Part shown: one piece after another, positions 26,516-35,602 of the stretch
Position numbering within the stretch: position 1 is the stretch's first letter
Layout: each line of letters opens with the position of its first letter
Assembly (NCBI GenBank): GCA_035625725.1
Contig: DASPPB010000026.1
Span: forward strand, 83,949 to 147,948
DNA from: GJ-E10 sp035625725
GTDB lineage: Bacteria > Pseudomonadota > Gammaproteobacteria > Burkholderiales > Burkholderiaceae_F
DNA: 64,000 nucleotides
Reading direction: 5' to 3'
Translations under genes and position numbers: made by a program
Notes under the pieces: model-generated
The model's database searches: none
Seen by the model: only the letters and a program-made list of their open reading frames with translations
What the model was told of the DNA's origin: nothing

Positions 26516-26623
26516 TGGCGCGCGGCGAGGCTTCCGTAGGGCAGCCCGGTAAAATGGGATGATGCAGGCGCGGGTGCGAAAAACAGACGCAAGATCGCAC
26601 CGTGGCCCTTTGGGGGACGCCAG

Positions 26624-27724
26624 ATGACGAGCTCGATCTTTGGCCATATGTTTCGCGTAGTGAACTTTGGCGAATCGCATGGCCCGGCGATTGGCTGTGT
26701 CATCGACGGCTGCCCGCCGGGCATGGAACTCGCGGAAGCGGACATCCAGCCCGACTTGGACCGACGCAGGCCCGGCACGTCGCGCCACGTCACACAGCGA
26801 CGCGAAGCCGATTTGGTTCAGATCCTCTCGGGCGTCTACGAGGGCCGAACCACGGGAACCGCGATCGCGTTGATGATCCGCAACGAAGATCAGCGCAGCG
26901 ACGACTACGATGATCTCGTCGATACCTTCCGCCCGGGGCACGCCGACTACACGTACTGGCGCAAATACGGATTGCGCGATCCGCGCGGCGGCGGCCGCTC
27001 CTCAGCGCGGCTGACCGCGCCCATGGTTGCTGCGGGAGCGGTCGCCCGCAAGTGGCTACGGTCGGCTTACGGCACCACGATCCGAGGGCATCTGCAGCAG
27101 TTGGGCGACATTGAGATCCCCTTCGAGAACTGGGAGGAGGTCGGCCGCAACGCGTTTTTCGCGCCGAACAAAAGCGTCGTAGCCCGCCTGGAGCAGTACA
27201 TGGATGAGCTGCGCAAGGCCGGCGATTCTTGCGGCGCACGCGTTCGGGTCTGTGCCCAATCGGTTCCCGTTGGCCTGGGTGCGCCCCTGGCCGCCAAACT
27301 CGATGCCGATATCGCCGGCGCAATGATGTCGATCAATGCCGTCAAGGGTGTGGAGCTCGGTAGCGGCTTTGGCGTGGTTACGCAGCGCGGATCGCAACAC
27401 AGCGACGAGTTGACACCGGAGGGATTCCTCTCCAACCATGCGGGCGGCGTGCTCGGGGGGATCTCCAGCGGCCAGGACATCGAAGTATCGATCGCGCTCA
27501 AGCCTACCTCGAGTATTCGCTTGCCTCGTCGTTCGGTTAATCGCGCACTGCGGCCCGTTACCGTCGTGACCAAGGGGCGCCATGACCCGTGCGTCGGAAT
27601 TCGGGCCACGCCGATCGCCGAGGCGATGTTGGCGCTGGTTCTGATGGACCATGCGCTGTGGCACCGGGCGCAAAACGCGGACGTGCGTTTGGACGTGCCG
27701 GCCATTGCCGCGCGGGCGCCGTAA
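26624..27724 (+). CDS. aroC: Chorismate synthase
   Basis: Catalyses the last shikimate-pathway step, EPSP to chorismate, using reduced FMN. The product has 366 residues, the normal length. Signatures are FGESHGPAIGCVIDG at the N-terminus, RPGHADYTYWRKYG, RGGGRSSARLT and GVLGGISSGQ near the C-terminus. The start is the ATG at 26624, with GGGGGA 6-7 bp upstream. It sits directly upstream of the leu genes and supplies chorismate for the trp genes further down the cluster. Confidence 0.98.
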   Translation: MTSSIFGHMFRVVNFGESHGPAIGCVIDGCPPGMELAEADIQPDLDRRRPGTSRHVTQRREADLVQILSGVYEGRTTGTAIALMIRNEDQRSDDYDDLVDTFRPGHADYTYWRKYGLRDPRGGGRSSARLTAPMVAAGAVARKWLRSAYGTTIRGHLQQLGDIEIPFENWEEVGRNAFFAPNKSVVARLEQYMDELRKAGDSCGARVRVCAQSVPVGLGAPLAAKLDADIAGAMMSINAVKGVELGSGFGVVTQRGSQHSDELTPEGFLSNHAGGVLGGISSGQDIEVSIALKPTSSIRLPRRSVNRALRPVTVVTKGRHDPCVGIRATPIAEAMLALVLMDHALWHRAQNADVRLDVPAIAARAP

Positions 27725-27750
27725 TCAGCGCCGCGCGCGAGGGCCACGCA

Positions 27751-27777
27751 TGGCATAATGGTCGACTCGACAGTCGA
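27751..27777 (+). promoter_or_regulatory. Candidate extended -10 promoter and palindrome before leuC
   Basis: TGGCATAAT at 27751-27759 matches an extended -10 element (TGN plus CATAAT, 5 of 6). No matching -35 is seen, which extended -10 promoters can tolerate. Immediately after it TCGACT-CGAC-AGTCGA (27762-27777) is a perfect 6-bp inverted repeat with a 4-nt loop that could form a hairpin at the start of the transcript or serve as an operator. The leuC ATG is 18 bp further. Confidence 0.35.
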
Positions 27778-27795
27778 AGCCGGGGTTGCCCGCTG

Positions 27796-29220
27796 ATGGT
27801 TGTTGCACGCACGCTCTACGACAAGCTGTGGGACGAGCATGTCGTTCGTGTTGAGCCCGACGGTACGACCCTGCTCTACATCGACCGGCACCTTGTCCAC
27901 GAAGTCACAAGTCCCCAGGCCTTCGAGGCGCTGCGAGCTGCCGGGCGAAAACCCTGGCGGGCAAGCTCCGTGGTGGCGACGGCCGACCACAATACGCCCA
28001 CGCGTGGCTGGGAGCGTGGCCTCGACGGTGTCGCCGATCCCACGTCCCGCGCCCAGATTCGCGCCCTGGACGAGAACATCCGCAGCTTCGGTGCCGGGGC
28101 GTACTTTCCGTTTCTCGACCGGCGCCAGGGAATCGTTCACGTCGTAGGCCCCGAGCAGGGCGCAACTCTGCCGGGCATGACGCTCGTGTGCGGCGACTCG
28201 CACACCAGCACGCACGGTGCGTTGGGCGCGCTGGCGTTTGGAATCGGCACCTCCGAAGTCGAGCACGTACTGGCCACGCAGACCTTGCTGGCTCGAAAGT
28301 CCAAGAACATGCTGGTGCGCATCGAAGGCGCGCTGGGTCCCGGCATCACGACCAAGGATCTGGCGCTTGCCTTGATCGGGCGCATCGGTACGGCCGGCGG
28401 TACCGGCTACACGATCGAGTTTGGCGGTTCGACGATCCGCGAGGCCTCGATCGAGGCGCGGATGACTTTGTGCAACATGGCAATCGAAGCCGGCGCGCGT
28501 GCCGGGCTGGTCGCCGTGGACCACAAGACGATCGAATACGTACGCGGCCGACCGATGGCGCCCAAGGCATCGGACTGGCAGCTGGCGCTGGAGCATTGGA
28601 AGAGCCTGCAAAGCGACGCGGAGGCGCGCTATGACCGCGTCATCCAAATCGACACGGACAGCGTCGAGCCGCAGGTGAGTTGGGGCACATCGCCCGAAAT
28701 GGTGGCGCCTATCAGCGGATCGGTCCCCGACCCGCAACTCGAGCCCGACCCGGTGCGCCGCCAGGGAATCGAGCGGGCCCTGCAGTACATGGGCCTGCAG
28801 CCTCGGACCCCGATTGCGGCCATCGCCATCGACAAGGTTTTCATCGGATCGTGCACGAACTCGCGCATCGAGGACTTGCGTGCGGCCGCGCGTATCGTCC
28901 AGGGGCGGCACATCGCGGCCAGCGTCAAGCTGGCGCTGGTCGTTCCCGGCTCAGGGCTGGTCAAGGCGCAGGCGCAGGCCGAGGGACTTGATCGGGTTTT
29001 CGTCGCGGCGGGTTTCGAGTGGCGCGAGCCGGGCTGCTCGATGTGTCTGGGCATGAACGAAGATCGCCTCGAAGCCGGCGAGCGCTGCGCCTCGACGTCG
29101 AACCGCAATTTCGAGGGGCGGCAAGGACCCGGTGGACGCACCCATCTGGTCAGTCCGGTGATGGCGGCCGCGGCGGCCGTCGCAGGCCGCTTCGTCGATG
29201 TGCGTCAACTGTTCGGGTAG
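27796..29220 (+). CDS. leuC: 3-isopropylmalate dehydratase large subunit
   Basis: Iron-sulfur dehydratase of leucine synthesis, working with LeuD to convert 2- to 3-isopropylmalate. It has 474 residues. The [4Fe-4S] cysteines are Cys353 in IGSCTNSR and Cys414/Cys417 in GCSMCLGMN. Other motifs are CGDSHTSTHGA and TSNRNFEGRQG. The start is the ATG at 27796, which gives the standard N-terminus ARTLYDKLWDEHVV. It is followed 17 bp later by leuD. Confidence 0.98.
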   Translation: MVVARTLYDKLWDEHVVRVEPDGTTLLYIDRHLVHEVTSPQAFEALRAAGRKPWRASSVVATADHNTPTRGWERGLDGVADPTSRAQIRALDENIRSFGAGAYFPFLDRRQGIVHVVGPEQGATLPGMTLVCGDSHTSTHGALGALAFGIGTSEVEHVLATQTLLARKSKNMLVRIEGALGPGITTKDLALALIGRIGTAGGTGYTIEFGGSTIREASIEARMTLCNMAIEAGARAGLVAVDHKTIEYVRGRPMAPKASDWQLALEHWKSLQSDAEARYDRVIQIDTDSVEPQVSWGTSPEMVAPISGSVPDPQLEPDPVRRQGIERALQYMGLQPRTPIAAIAIDKVFIGSCTNSRIEDLRAAARIVQGRHIAASVKLALVVPGSGLVKAQAQAEGLDRVFVAAGFEWREPGCSMCLGMNEDRLEAGERCASTSNRNFEGRQGPGGRTHLVSPVMAAAAAVAGRFVDVRQLFG

Positions 29221-29237
29221 ACGGAAGCGGCCGCGGC

Positions 29238-29888
29238 ATGCAGGCATTCACGCACCATCGTGGGCTAGTTGTGCCGCTGGACCGGGCCAACGTGGACACC
29301 GATCAGATCATTCCCAAGCAGTTTCTCAAATCGATCCGGCGTACCGGCTTCGGTGCCAACCTGTTCGACGAGTGGCGCTACATCGATCGCGGCGAACCAG
29401 GACAGGATCCGACCCAGCGCCGTCCCAATCCCGATTTCGTCCTGAATTTGCCGCGATATCGCGGAGCGTCCATCTTGCTGGCGCGGCGAAACTTTGGCTG
29501 TGGATCGAGTCGCGAGCACGCGCCCTGGGCTATCGCCGAATTCGGGCTTCGGGTCATCATTGCCCCGAGCTTCGCGGACATTTTTTACAACAACTGCTTC
29601 AAGAACGGAATCTTGCCCATCGTTCTCGATGAGCGTGTTGTCGACGGTCTGTTTGAGGCGGTGGCGGCGCAGCCCGGCTACGAGCTCGTCGTCGACTTGG
29701 CCGAGCAACTGGTGCGACGGCCCGAGGGCGAGGCACTTGCCTTCGAGATCGACGCCTTTCGCAAGCAATGCCTTCTCAACGGTTGGGACGACATCGGCCT
29801 GACGTTGCGCCACGCCGAGCAGATTCGCGAGTTCGAGGCCGCGCGCCTGCGTCGCTTCCCCTGGCTGGCCAGGGATCTTTCGGATTGA
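29238..29888 (+). CDS. leuD: 3-isopropylmalate dehydratase small subunit
   Basis: Swivel-domain partner of LeuC, 216 residues, normal length. It carries DTDQIIPKQFLKSI near the N-terminus, the NFGCGSSREHAPWA substrate loop, and FADIFYNNCFKNGILPI. The start is the ATG at 29238. Only 17 bp separate it from leuC, so the small lipoprotein gene found between these two in some Burkholderiales is absent. leuB follows 8 bp later. Confidence 0.98.
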   Translation: MQAFTHHRGLVVPLDRANVDTDQIIPKQFLKSIRRTGFGANLFDEWRYIDRGEPGQDPTQRRPNPDFVLNLPRYRGASILLARRNFGCGSSREHAPWAIAEFGLRVIIAPSFADIFYNNCFKNGILPIVLDERVVDGLFEAVAAQPGYELVVDLAEQLVRRPEGEALAFEIDAFRKQCLLNGWDDIGLTLRHAEQIREFEAARLRRFPWLARDLSD

Positions 29889-29896
29889 GGGCCGCG

Positions 29897-30961
29897 ATGC
29901 GCGTTGCGGTTTTGCCCGGCGACGGAATCGGTCCGGAAGTCATTGCCGAGGCGCTCAAGGTGCTTCGGGCACTGGAGCCCGATGGACTGCGGCTCGACTA
30001 CACGGTGGCCGACGTTGGCGGCATTGCGGTGGAGCGCTCGGGCGATCCCCTGCCCGCGCCGACGCTGGCCCTGGCACGAGGCAGCGACGCGGTCTTGTTT
30101 GGCGCGGTCGGCGGGCCGCAGTACGACGCCGCGCCGCGCGCGCTGCGGCCCGAGCAGGGGTTGTTGCGTCTGCGAAAGGAGCTGGGGTTGTTTGCCAACC
30201 TGCGGCCCGCGCGCATCTTCGCGGGTCTGGGCGAGGCCTCGGCGCTCAAGCCCGCGGTCGTCGAAGGCATGGACATCCTCATCATTCGGGAACTCACGGG
30301 CGACATCTACTTTGGCGAGCCGCGCGGCGTGCGCAGCACCGAGACGGGCGAGCGCGAAGGGTTTGACACGATGCGCTATCGCGAAAGCGAAATCCGGCGC
30401 ATCGCGCACGTCGCGTTCCAATCGGCCCGCAGCCGGTCGCGACGCGTGTGCTCCGTGGACAAGGCCAATGTGCTGGAGACCATGCAGCTGTGGCGCGATG
30501 TGGTCAACGAGGTGGCACGCGAGTACCCCGACGTCGCGCTCAGCCACATGCTGGTGGACAACGCCGCGATGCAACTCGTGCGCTCGCCGCGGCAGTTCGA
30601 CGTCATTGTGACCGGCAACATGTTTGGGGACATACTTTCCGACGAGGCCTCCGCGGTGACCGGCTCGATTGGCATGCTTCCTTCGGCATCCTTGGACGAG
30701 CGGCACAAAGGGCTCTATGAGCCCATCCACGGGTCGGCGCCCGATATTGCGGGCAAGGGCATCGCCAATCCGCTGGCCACGATTCTGTCGGCGGCGATGA
30801 TGCTGCGCTTTTCCTTACGGCAGGAGACCTTTGCGCAACGCATCGAGCACGCGGTGGAGGCCGTGTTGCGTGCCGGGTTGCGCACGGCGGATCTGGTGCG
30901 TCCCGGTGAAACGCCAATTGGCACTGCTGCCATGGGCGATGCAGTGGTGACCCAACTCTGA
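29897..30961 (+). CDS. leuB: 3-isopropylmalate dehydrogenase
   Basis: NAD-dependent oxidative decarboxylase of leucine synthesis, 354 residues. Signatures are LPGDGIGPEV at the N-terminus, LRKELGLFANLRPA, RELTGDIYFGEPRG, VDKANVLETMQLWRDVV and GNMFGDILSDEASAVTGSIG, which holds metal-binding Asp residues. HGSAPDIAGKGIANP is the NAD-site segment. The start is the ATG at 29897, 8 bp after leuD. asd follows after 28 bp, so leuCDB-asd are probably one transcript. Confidence 0.98.
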   Translation: MRVAVLPGDGIGPEVIAEALKVLRALEPDGLRLDYTVADVGGIAVERSGDPLPAPTLALARGSDAVLFGAVGGPQYDAAPRALRPEQGLLRLRKELGLFANLRPARIFAGLGEASALKPAVVEGMDILIIRELTGDIYFGEPRGVRSTETGEREGFDTMRYRESEIRRIAHVAFQSARSRSRRVCSVDKANVLETMQLWRDVVNEVAREYPDVALSHMLVDNAAMQLVRSPRQFDVIVTGNMFGDILSDEASAVTGSIGMLPSASLDERHKGLYEPIHGSAPDIAGKGIANPLATILSAAMMLRFSLRQETFAQRIEHAVEAVLRAGLRTADLVRPGETPIGTAAMGDAVVTQL

Positions 30962-30989
30962 TGGCGGTTTTGCAGCGGGCAGGCGAGCG

Positions 30990-32120
30990 ATGAGGAAAGT
31001 CGGATTTGTCGGTTGGCGCGGAATGGTTGGATCGGTGCTGCGCGAACGCATGCTGGAGCAAGATGATTTCGCGCTCTTCGAAAGCGTTTTTTTCAGCAGT
31101 TCGCAGGCCGGCGCGGTGGCACCCCAGGTGAAGGGGGGGCAAGGGCGGCTGCTCGATGCAACCGACATCGAAGCGCTGGGGCGCTGCGATGTGATCGTGT
31201 CGTGTCAGGGCGGCGATTACACGCTCGACGTGCACCCCCGCCTGCGTGCCGCCGGCTGGCGAGGATTCTGGATCGACGCGGCCTCCGCCCTGCGCATGCG
31301 CGAGGACGCAATCATAGTTCTTGACCCCGTCAATTTGCCGGTGATTCGAGCCGGCATCGAGCGGGGTGTACGCGACTTCATCGGGGGCAATTGCACCGTC
31401 AGTCTCATGTTGATGGCCCTCGACGGCCTGCTCAAAGCCGACTTGGTCGAGTGGGTGACGGCGATGACCTATCAGGCCGCCTCCGGTGCCGGCGCCCAGA
31501 ACATGCGCGAGCTGCTCGGCCAGATGGGCCAGCTCTATGAGGGCGTGCGCCGGCAGCTCGAGGATCCCGGCTCCTCGATCCTGGAGATCGATCGCCGCGT
31601 CACTGCGACAATGCGCGGCGAAGGCTTCCCTCGTGAGTATTTCGGCGCCGCACTGGCCGGCAGCCTCATCGCATGGATCGATAAAGACATGGGCAACGGC
31701 GTAAGCCGAGAAGAGTGGAAGGGCGGCGCGGAGGCCAACAAGATCTTGGGGCGCCCGCCGATGGGGCAGGCCGGTTCGATTCTGGTGGAGGGACTTTGCG
31801 TGCGCATCGGCGCCATGCGCTGCCACAGCCAGGCTCTGACTATCAAGCTCAAAGGCGACCTGCCGCTACCGGAGGTCGAGCAGCTCTTGGGCGGCGCAAA
31901 CCGCTGGGTGCGCGTTGTCCCGAACCGGCGCGAGGACAGCATTGATCGATTGTCTCCGGCTCGAGTGAGCGGTACGCTCGACGTGCCCATCGGTCGGCTT
32001 CGAAAACTGGCAATGGGCGGCGAATACCTCTCGGCGTTCACCGTCGGGGACCAGCTTCTCTGGGGAGCCGCCGAACCGCTGCGCCGTATGCTGCGAATCG
32101 TGCTTGGGCGGCCGGATTGA
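30990..32120 (+). CDS. asd: Aspartate-semialdehyde dehydrogenase
   Basis: NADPH-dependent enzyme of the aspartate pathway (lysine, threonine, methionine, diaminopimelate), 376 residues. It is the long gammaproteobacterial/betaproteobacterial type. The nucleotide-binding start is VGFVGWRGMVGSVL and the catalytic cysteine is Cys135 in GGNCTVSLML. The active-site His lies in RIGAMRCHSQALT. It has the usual place between leuB and fimV in Betaproteobacteria. Confidence 0.98.
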   Translation: MRKVGFVGWRGMVGSVLRERMLEQDDFALFESVFFSSSQAGAVAPQVKGGQGRLLDATDIEALGRCDVIVSCQGGDYTLDVHPRLRAAGWRGFWIDAASALRMREDAIIVLDPVNLPVIRAGIERGVRDFIGGNCTVSLMLMALDGLLKADLVEWVTAMTYQAASGAGAQNMRELLGQMGQLYEGVRRQLEDPGSSILEIDRRVTATMRGEGFPREYFGAALAGSLIAWIDKDMGNGVSREEWKGGAEANKILGRPPMGQAGSILVEGLCVRIGAMRCHSQALTIKLKGDLPLPEVEQLLGGANRWVRVVPNRREDSIDRLSPARVSGTLDVPIGRLRKLAMGGEYLSAFTVGDQLLWGAAEPLRRMLRIVLGRPD

Positions 32121-32247
32121 GCGCCCGAAGCGACGAATTTGCGGTATGTAAGCAGTGGATTTCGCCAAGAATGCTAGCTCCTCGTCTTTCTAAACTTGCG
32201 TGTGTAAGTATCTGATGTTATTTTCGAAAACTGTTACTTCCTCAATC

Positions 32248-32254
32248 GGGGAGG
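32248..32254 (+). promoter_or_regulatory. Ribosome binding site that supports a GTG start for fimV
   Basis: GGGGAGG ends 5 bp before the GTG at 32260. The other in-frame candidates (GTG at 32200, ATG at 32215, ATG at 32287) have no comparable site, so the GTG is preferred. Confidence 0.5.
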
Positions 32255-32259
32255 CGCTC

Positions 32260-35200
32260 GTGCCGCCGCGAAAATTGATACCTACCATGCAAAAAAATCT
32301 CTTTTTCTTCGCGGGCTTAGGGCGTCCGCTGGGCGCGACGTCGTCGCAACGCGCGATCCGCGCTCGGCTGATCGCTTGGTGCGCGGCCTGGGTCGCGCTC
32401 GCGGCAAGCGGCGGCATCATTCTCAGTTCTGCGGCCCACGCCGCGGGGCTAGGCCGACTGAGCGTGCATTCGGACCTCGGACAGCCGCTGCGCGCCGACG
32501 TGGAGGTTCCCGCCGTCGGTCGCGAAGAGGCGCCCTCGTTGCAGGTGCGACTGGCTTCGCAAGCGGCGTTCAAGCAGGCCAACCTCGAGTTCAACCAGTC
32601 GCTCACGCAGCTGCGATTTGATCTGGAAACGCGGCCCGACGGCACGTATGTCGTGCACATCAGCTCCGCGCAGGCGATCAACGAGCCCTACCTTGACTTG
32701 CTGCTCGAACTGACTTGGTCGAGCGGGCGTGTGCTGCGGGAGTACACGGTTTTGCTTGATCCGCCCGGCTTGCGCCAGGCGCCCGAAATCGTCGCACCCG
32801 TAGCGGCGGCAGAAGCGGCGCCGGTGGCGCCGCCACCCGCGCCTGCCCCCGTGCAGGAGGTCCCGGTCGCGCCGGTGGCGGCAGTCGCACCGGCAGCCGC
32901 TCCCGAAGCGGCGGCCTCGCAAGCGCCCGCGCCCGCGCCCGCGCCAGAGCAACAGGCGACGGCACCCGTGCAACCGCAGCCCGAAGCTAGCCCGGCGCCG
33001 CAGCCCGAAGCGGCGCCGCAGGCTCAGCAAGTCGAAAGCGCGCCGGCCAGTCCCGCACCCTCGGCGCCAGCGCCCGTAGCCCAGGAGAACGCTCCGGCTG
33101 CGCCCGCGGCGCCGGCGGCTCCGGCGAACTATCACGTCAAGCCGGGCGACACCCTGAGCAAGATTGCCCTCGACTACAAGGGCAGCGGCGTTTCACTAGA
33201 CCAGATGCTGGTCGCGTTGCTCCAGGCGAATCCGAAGGCCTTTATCAACGGCAACATGAACCTGCTGTTGGCCGGTCGGGAACTGGAGGTACCGACTACA
33301 GACTCGGCCATCGGCGTTGATCAGGCCACGGCCCACCGGCAGGTGGTGGCGCAAAGCGCCGACTTTGCCGCATACCGCAACCGCCTGGCACAGATGGCTG
33401 AGGCGGCGCCTGCGGTGCCTGAGAAGCAGGCGATGGCGGCCGGACAGGGACATGTCACAACGAAGGTCGAGGAAAAAGGCGCGGGACAAAAAGCGGGCGA
33501 CCAGCTCAAGATCGCGAAGGCGGAGGGCGGGACTGAGCAGGCTGCGCCTGGTGCCAAGCCCGGCTTGTCGAAGAAAGACGAGGAAATTGCTCGCCAGCGC
33601 GCTCTAAAGGAAGAGCAGGATCGTGCGGCGGCCCTTGCCAAGGCCAATGCCGACATCAAGCGGGCCAATGAGCTCGCCGCGGCGGCGGCTGCGACTGCCC
33701 AGCAACAAGCCGAGGCTGCCAAGGCCGCGGCTGCGAAGGCGGAAGCCGCAAAAGCCGATGCAGCCAAGGCAGAGGCGGCCAAGGCTGACGCTATGCGGGC
33801 GGAGGCTGCGAAGGCGGAAGCGGCCAAGGCCGAAGCCACCAAGGCGGAGGCTGCCAAAGCCGAAGCTGCGAAGGCGGAGGCGGCCAAGGCTGAGGCCGCG
33901 AAGATGGAATCGGCCAAGGCGGAGGCGGCGCAACAGGCGGCCGAGGCCGCCAAGCTCGCTGCGGCCAAGAGTGAAGCGGCCAAGAAGGAAGCGCCGAAGG
34001 CTGCCCCGGTGCCGCCTCCGGCTGCTCCGGCCGGAGGACTGGTCGATTCGTTGACTTCTCCCGTGGCCTTGGGGTCGGCCGGCGGCGCGCTGCTGGTGGC
34101 GTTGGTGGGACTCAATGTAATGAGGCGCCGGCGCACGGCGGGTGGCTCGGAGCAATTGAAGGCCGAAGGCGACCTCGCGGCCAATTCTCTGTTTGGCACC
34201 GCGGGCGGGCAGAGCGTGGACACCGGGGCTACGAGCACCTTTAATTCGAGCTTCATCCCGGCAGCCTCGCAGCTCGATTCCAATGAGGTCGACCCGGTAG
34301 CCGAGGCCGACGTCTATGTGGCCTACGGTCGCGAGGAACAGGCCGAGGATATTCTGAAGGAGGCGCTGCGGCTGCAGCCGGATCGCCATCCGGTGCGGGT
34401 CAAGCTGCTTGAAATCTACTCGCGGCGCGGTGACAAGGCCTCGTTTAACGCCGTGGCCAAGGAATTGCATGAGCGCACGGGCGGCGTGGGTGAAGAGTGG
34501 GAGCGCGCAGCCAAACTGGGTAAGAGCCTTGATCCGACTAATTCGCTCTATGCCGGGGCTGCTGCGGCTCCCGATACGGGCGCGCGCGGCCCCACTACGG
34601 ATCTGAATCTGGGTCTCGGCGCGGCCAAGACGGCGGGCGCCGAGGGTCCGACGATATCGGCGAACAGCGATGCGCTGCAGTTCGACACCCTCTCGCACAT
34701 GGTGGGCGACCAAACGAAACTGCGGGTCGCAGGCGAAACCACCCGCGGTCCGGAGACGGCGCTCACGCCGGAGACGGCGATGCCGGCCGACTCCAGGCTG
34801 CAATCGACCGCGGGGCCGAGCACCGTCACGCGTCGCTTTGAGCCCAAACTGCCCCCCGAGGCACCGCGCACGACGGCGCCGGCGCCTGAGGCGCAGCCCG
34901 TGGCCCGTGCGACAGCCCCCGCGCCGTCCATGGATTTTGGCGCGCTCGATTTCGATCTGGGGCCGAGCAAGCTCAACCTCGATGCGCAGACCGAGTTGCC
35001 GGTGGAGAAGGAAGCCGAAACACCGCAGCCCTTCGCAGCGGCCAGACCCGCCGCCGTGGAGCCGCCGACGATTCCTTCGCTCGATTTGATGTTCCCGCCC
35101 ACGGTGTCGGTGCCGCGACCGGTGACACCTCCGCCGACGGTTTCCGGAACTGCGCCCATACCCAATCTGGACCTGAACCTCCCGCCGTCGAGCGCGCCGC

Positions 35201-35568
35201 GCCCCGAAGGCGCGCCGCAGATCGGATCGCTGGAAGAGGCGCTTTCGCGGCCTACCCTGGTAGGGGCCGTCGGCGCGATGTCCGAGGAGGAACTTCCGCG
35301 GATGACCACGAACACGGACCAAGCGACGGTTCCCCTGATCGACTTCGACCTCACGGGCGCGGACGCCGCGCTTACAGGGCGTCGCACGGAAACCCAGGCT
35401 GGCAGCCCGATGGCTTCGCAGATGGCCACCAAACTCGACCTGGCGCGCGGCTATATCGATCTGGGCGTCAAGGACGGGGCCCGGGAGTTGCTCGAGGAAG
35501 TCATGAAGGACGGCACGCGGGAGCAGCGCCAGCAGGCCGTGGAGCTCATCAAGCTGGTCGAAGCCTGA
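32260..35568 (+). CDS. fimV: FimV-family peptidoglycan-binding polar hub protein
   Basis: Large inner-membrane protein (1,102 residues from the GTG start) that organises cell-pole and type IV pilus functions in relatives. Order of parts: long signal peptide ending SSAAHA-AG; conserved FimV N-terminal domain (LGRLSVHSDLGQPLRADVEV); Pro/Ala-rich linker; LysM domain at about 290-345 (YHVKPGDTLSKIALDY); Ala/Lys/Glu coiled coil at about 485-580; one membrane helix near 604-622; an acidic cytoplasmic region with a TPR-like EADVYVAYGREEQAEDILKE; and the C-terminal FimV domain (LDLARGYIDLGVKDGARELL). The start is chosen by the ribosome site. It sits between asd and truA, its standard betaproteobacterial place. 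Confidence 0.93.
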   Translation: MPPRKLIPTMQKNLFFFAGLGRPLGATSSQRAIRARLIAWCAAWVALAASGGIILSSAAHAAGLGRLSVHSDLGQPLRADVEVPAVGREEAPSLQVRLASQAAFKQANLEFNQSLTQLRFDLETRPDGTYVVHISSAQAINEPYLDLLLELTWSSGRVLREYTVLLDPPGLRQAPEIVAPVAAAEAAPVAPPPAPAPVQEVPVAPVAAVAPAAAPEAAASQAPAPAPAPEQQATAPVQPQPEASPAPQPEAAPQAQQVESAPASPAPSAPAPVAQENAPAAPAAPAAPANYHVKPGDTLSKIALDYKGSGVSLDQMLVALLQANPKAFINGNMNLLLAGRELEVPTTDSAIGVDQATAHRQVVAQSADFAAYRNRLAQMAEAAPAVPEKQAMAAGQGHVTTKVEEKGAGQKAGDQLKIAKAEGGTEQAAPGAKPGLSKKDEEIARQRALKEEQDRAAALAKANADIKRANELAAAAAATAQQQAEAAKAAAAKAEAAKADAAKAEAAKADAMRAEAAKAEAAKAEATKAEAAKAEAAKAEAAKAEAAKMESAKAEAAQQAAEAAKLAAAKSEAAKKEAPKAAPVPPPAAPAGGLVDSLTSPVALGSAGGALLVALVGLNVMRRRRTAGGSEQLKAEGDLAANSLFGTAGGQSVDTGATSTFNSSFIPAASQLDSNEVDPVAEADVYVAYGREEQAEDILKEALRLQPDRHPVRVKLLEIYSRRGDKASFNAVAKELHERTGGVGEEWERAAKLGKSLDPTNSLYAGAAAAPDTGARGPTTDLNLGLGAAKTAGAEGPTISANSDALQFDTLSHMVGDQTKLRVAGETTRGPETALTPETAMPADSRLQSTAGPSTVTRRFEPKLPPEAPRTTAPAPEAQPVARATAPAPSMDFGALDFDLGPSKLNLDAQTELPVEKEAETPQPFAAARPAAVEPPTIPSLDLMFPPTVSVPRPVTPPPTVSGTAPIPNLDLNLPPSSAPRPEGAPQIGSLEEALSRPTLVGAVGAMSEEELPRMTTNTDQATVPLIDFDLTGADAALTGRRTETQAGSPMASQMATKLDLARGYIDLGVKDGARELLEEVMKDGTREQRQQAVELIKLVEA
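33712..33993 (+). repeat. AEAAKAEA-type tandem repeat inside fimV
   Basis: About 280 bp of imperfect tandem units encode Ala/Lys/Glu heptad-like blocks (AEAAKAEA, AKADAAKAEA, AKAEATKAEA). They predict a long single alpha helix or coiled coil linking the periplasmic LysM part to the membrane helix. The similar units make this stretch prone to copy-number change and to assembly collapse. Confidence 0.85.
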
Positions 35569-35602
35569 TGGCAGCTCGCTAAGGGGCGGGAGAACCGCGC
35601 CC

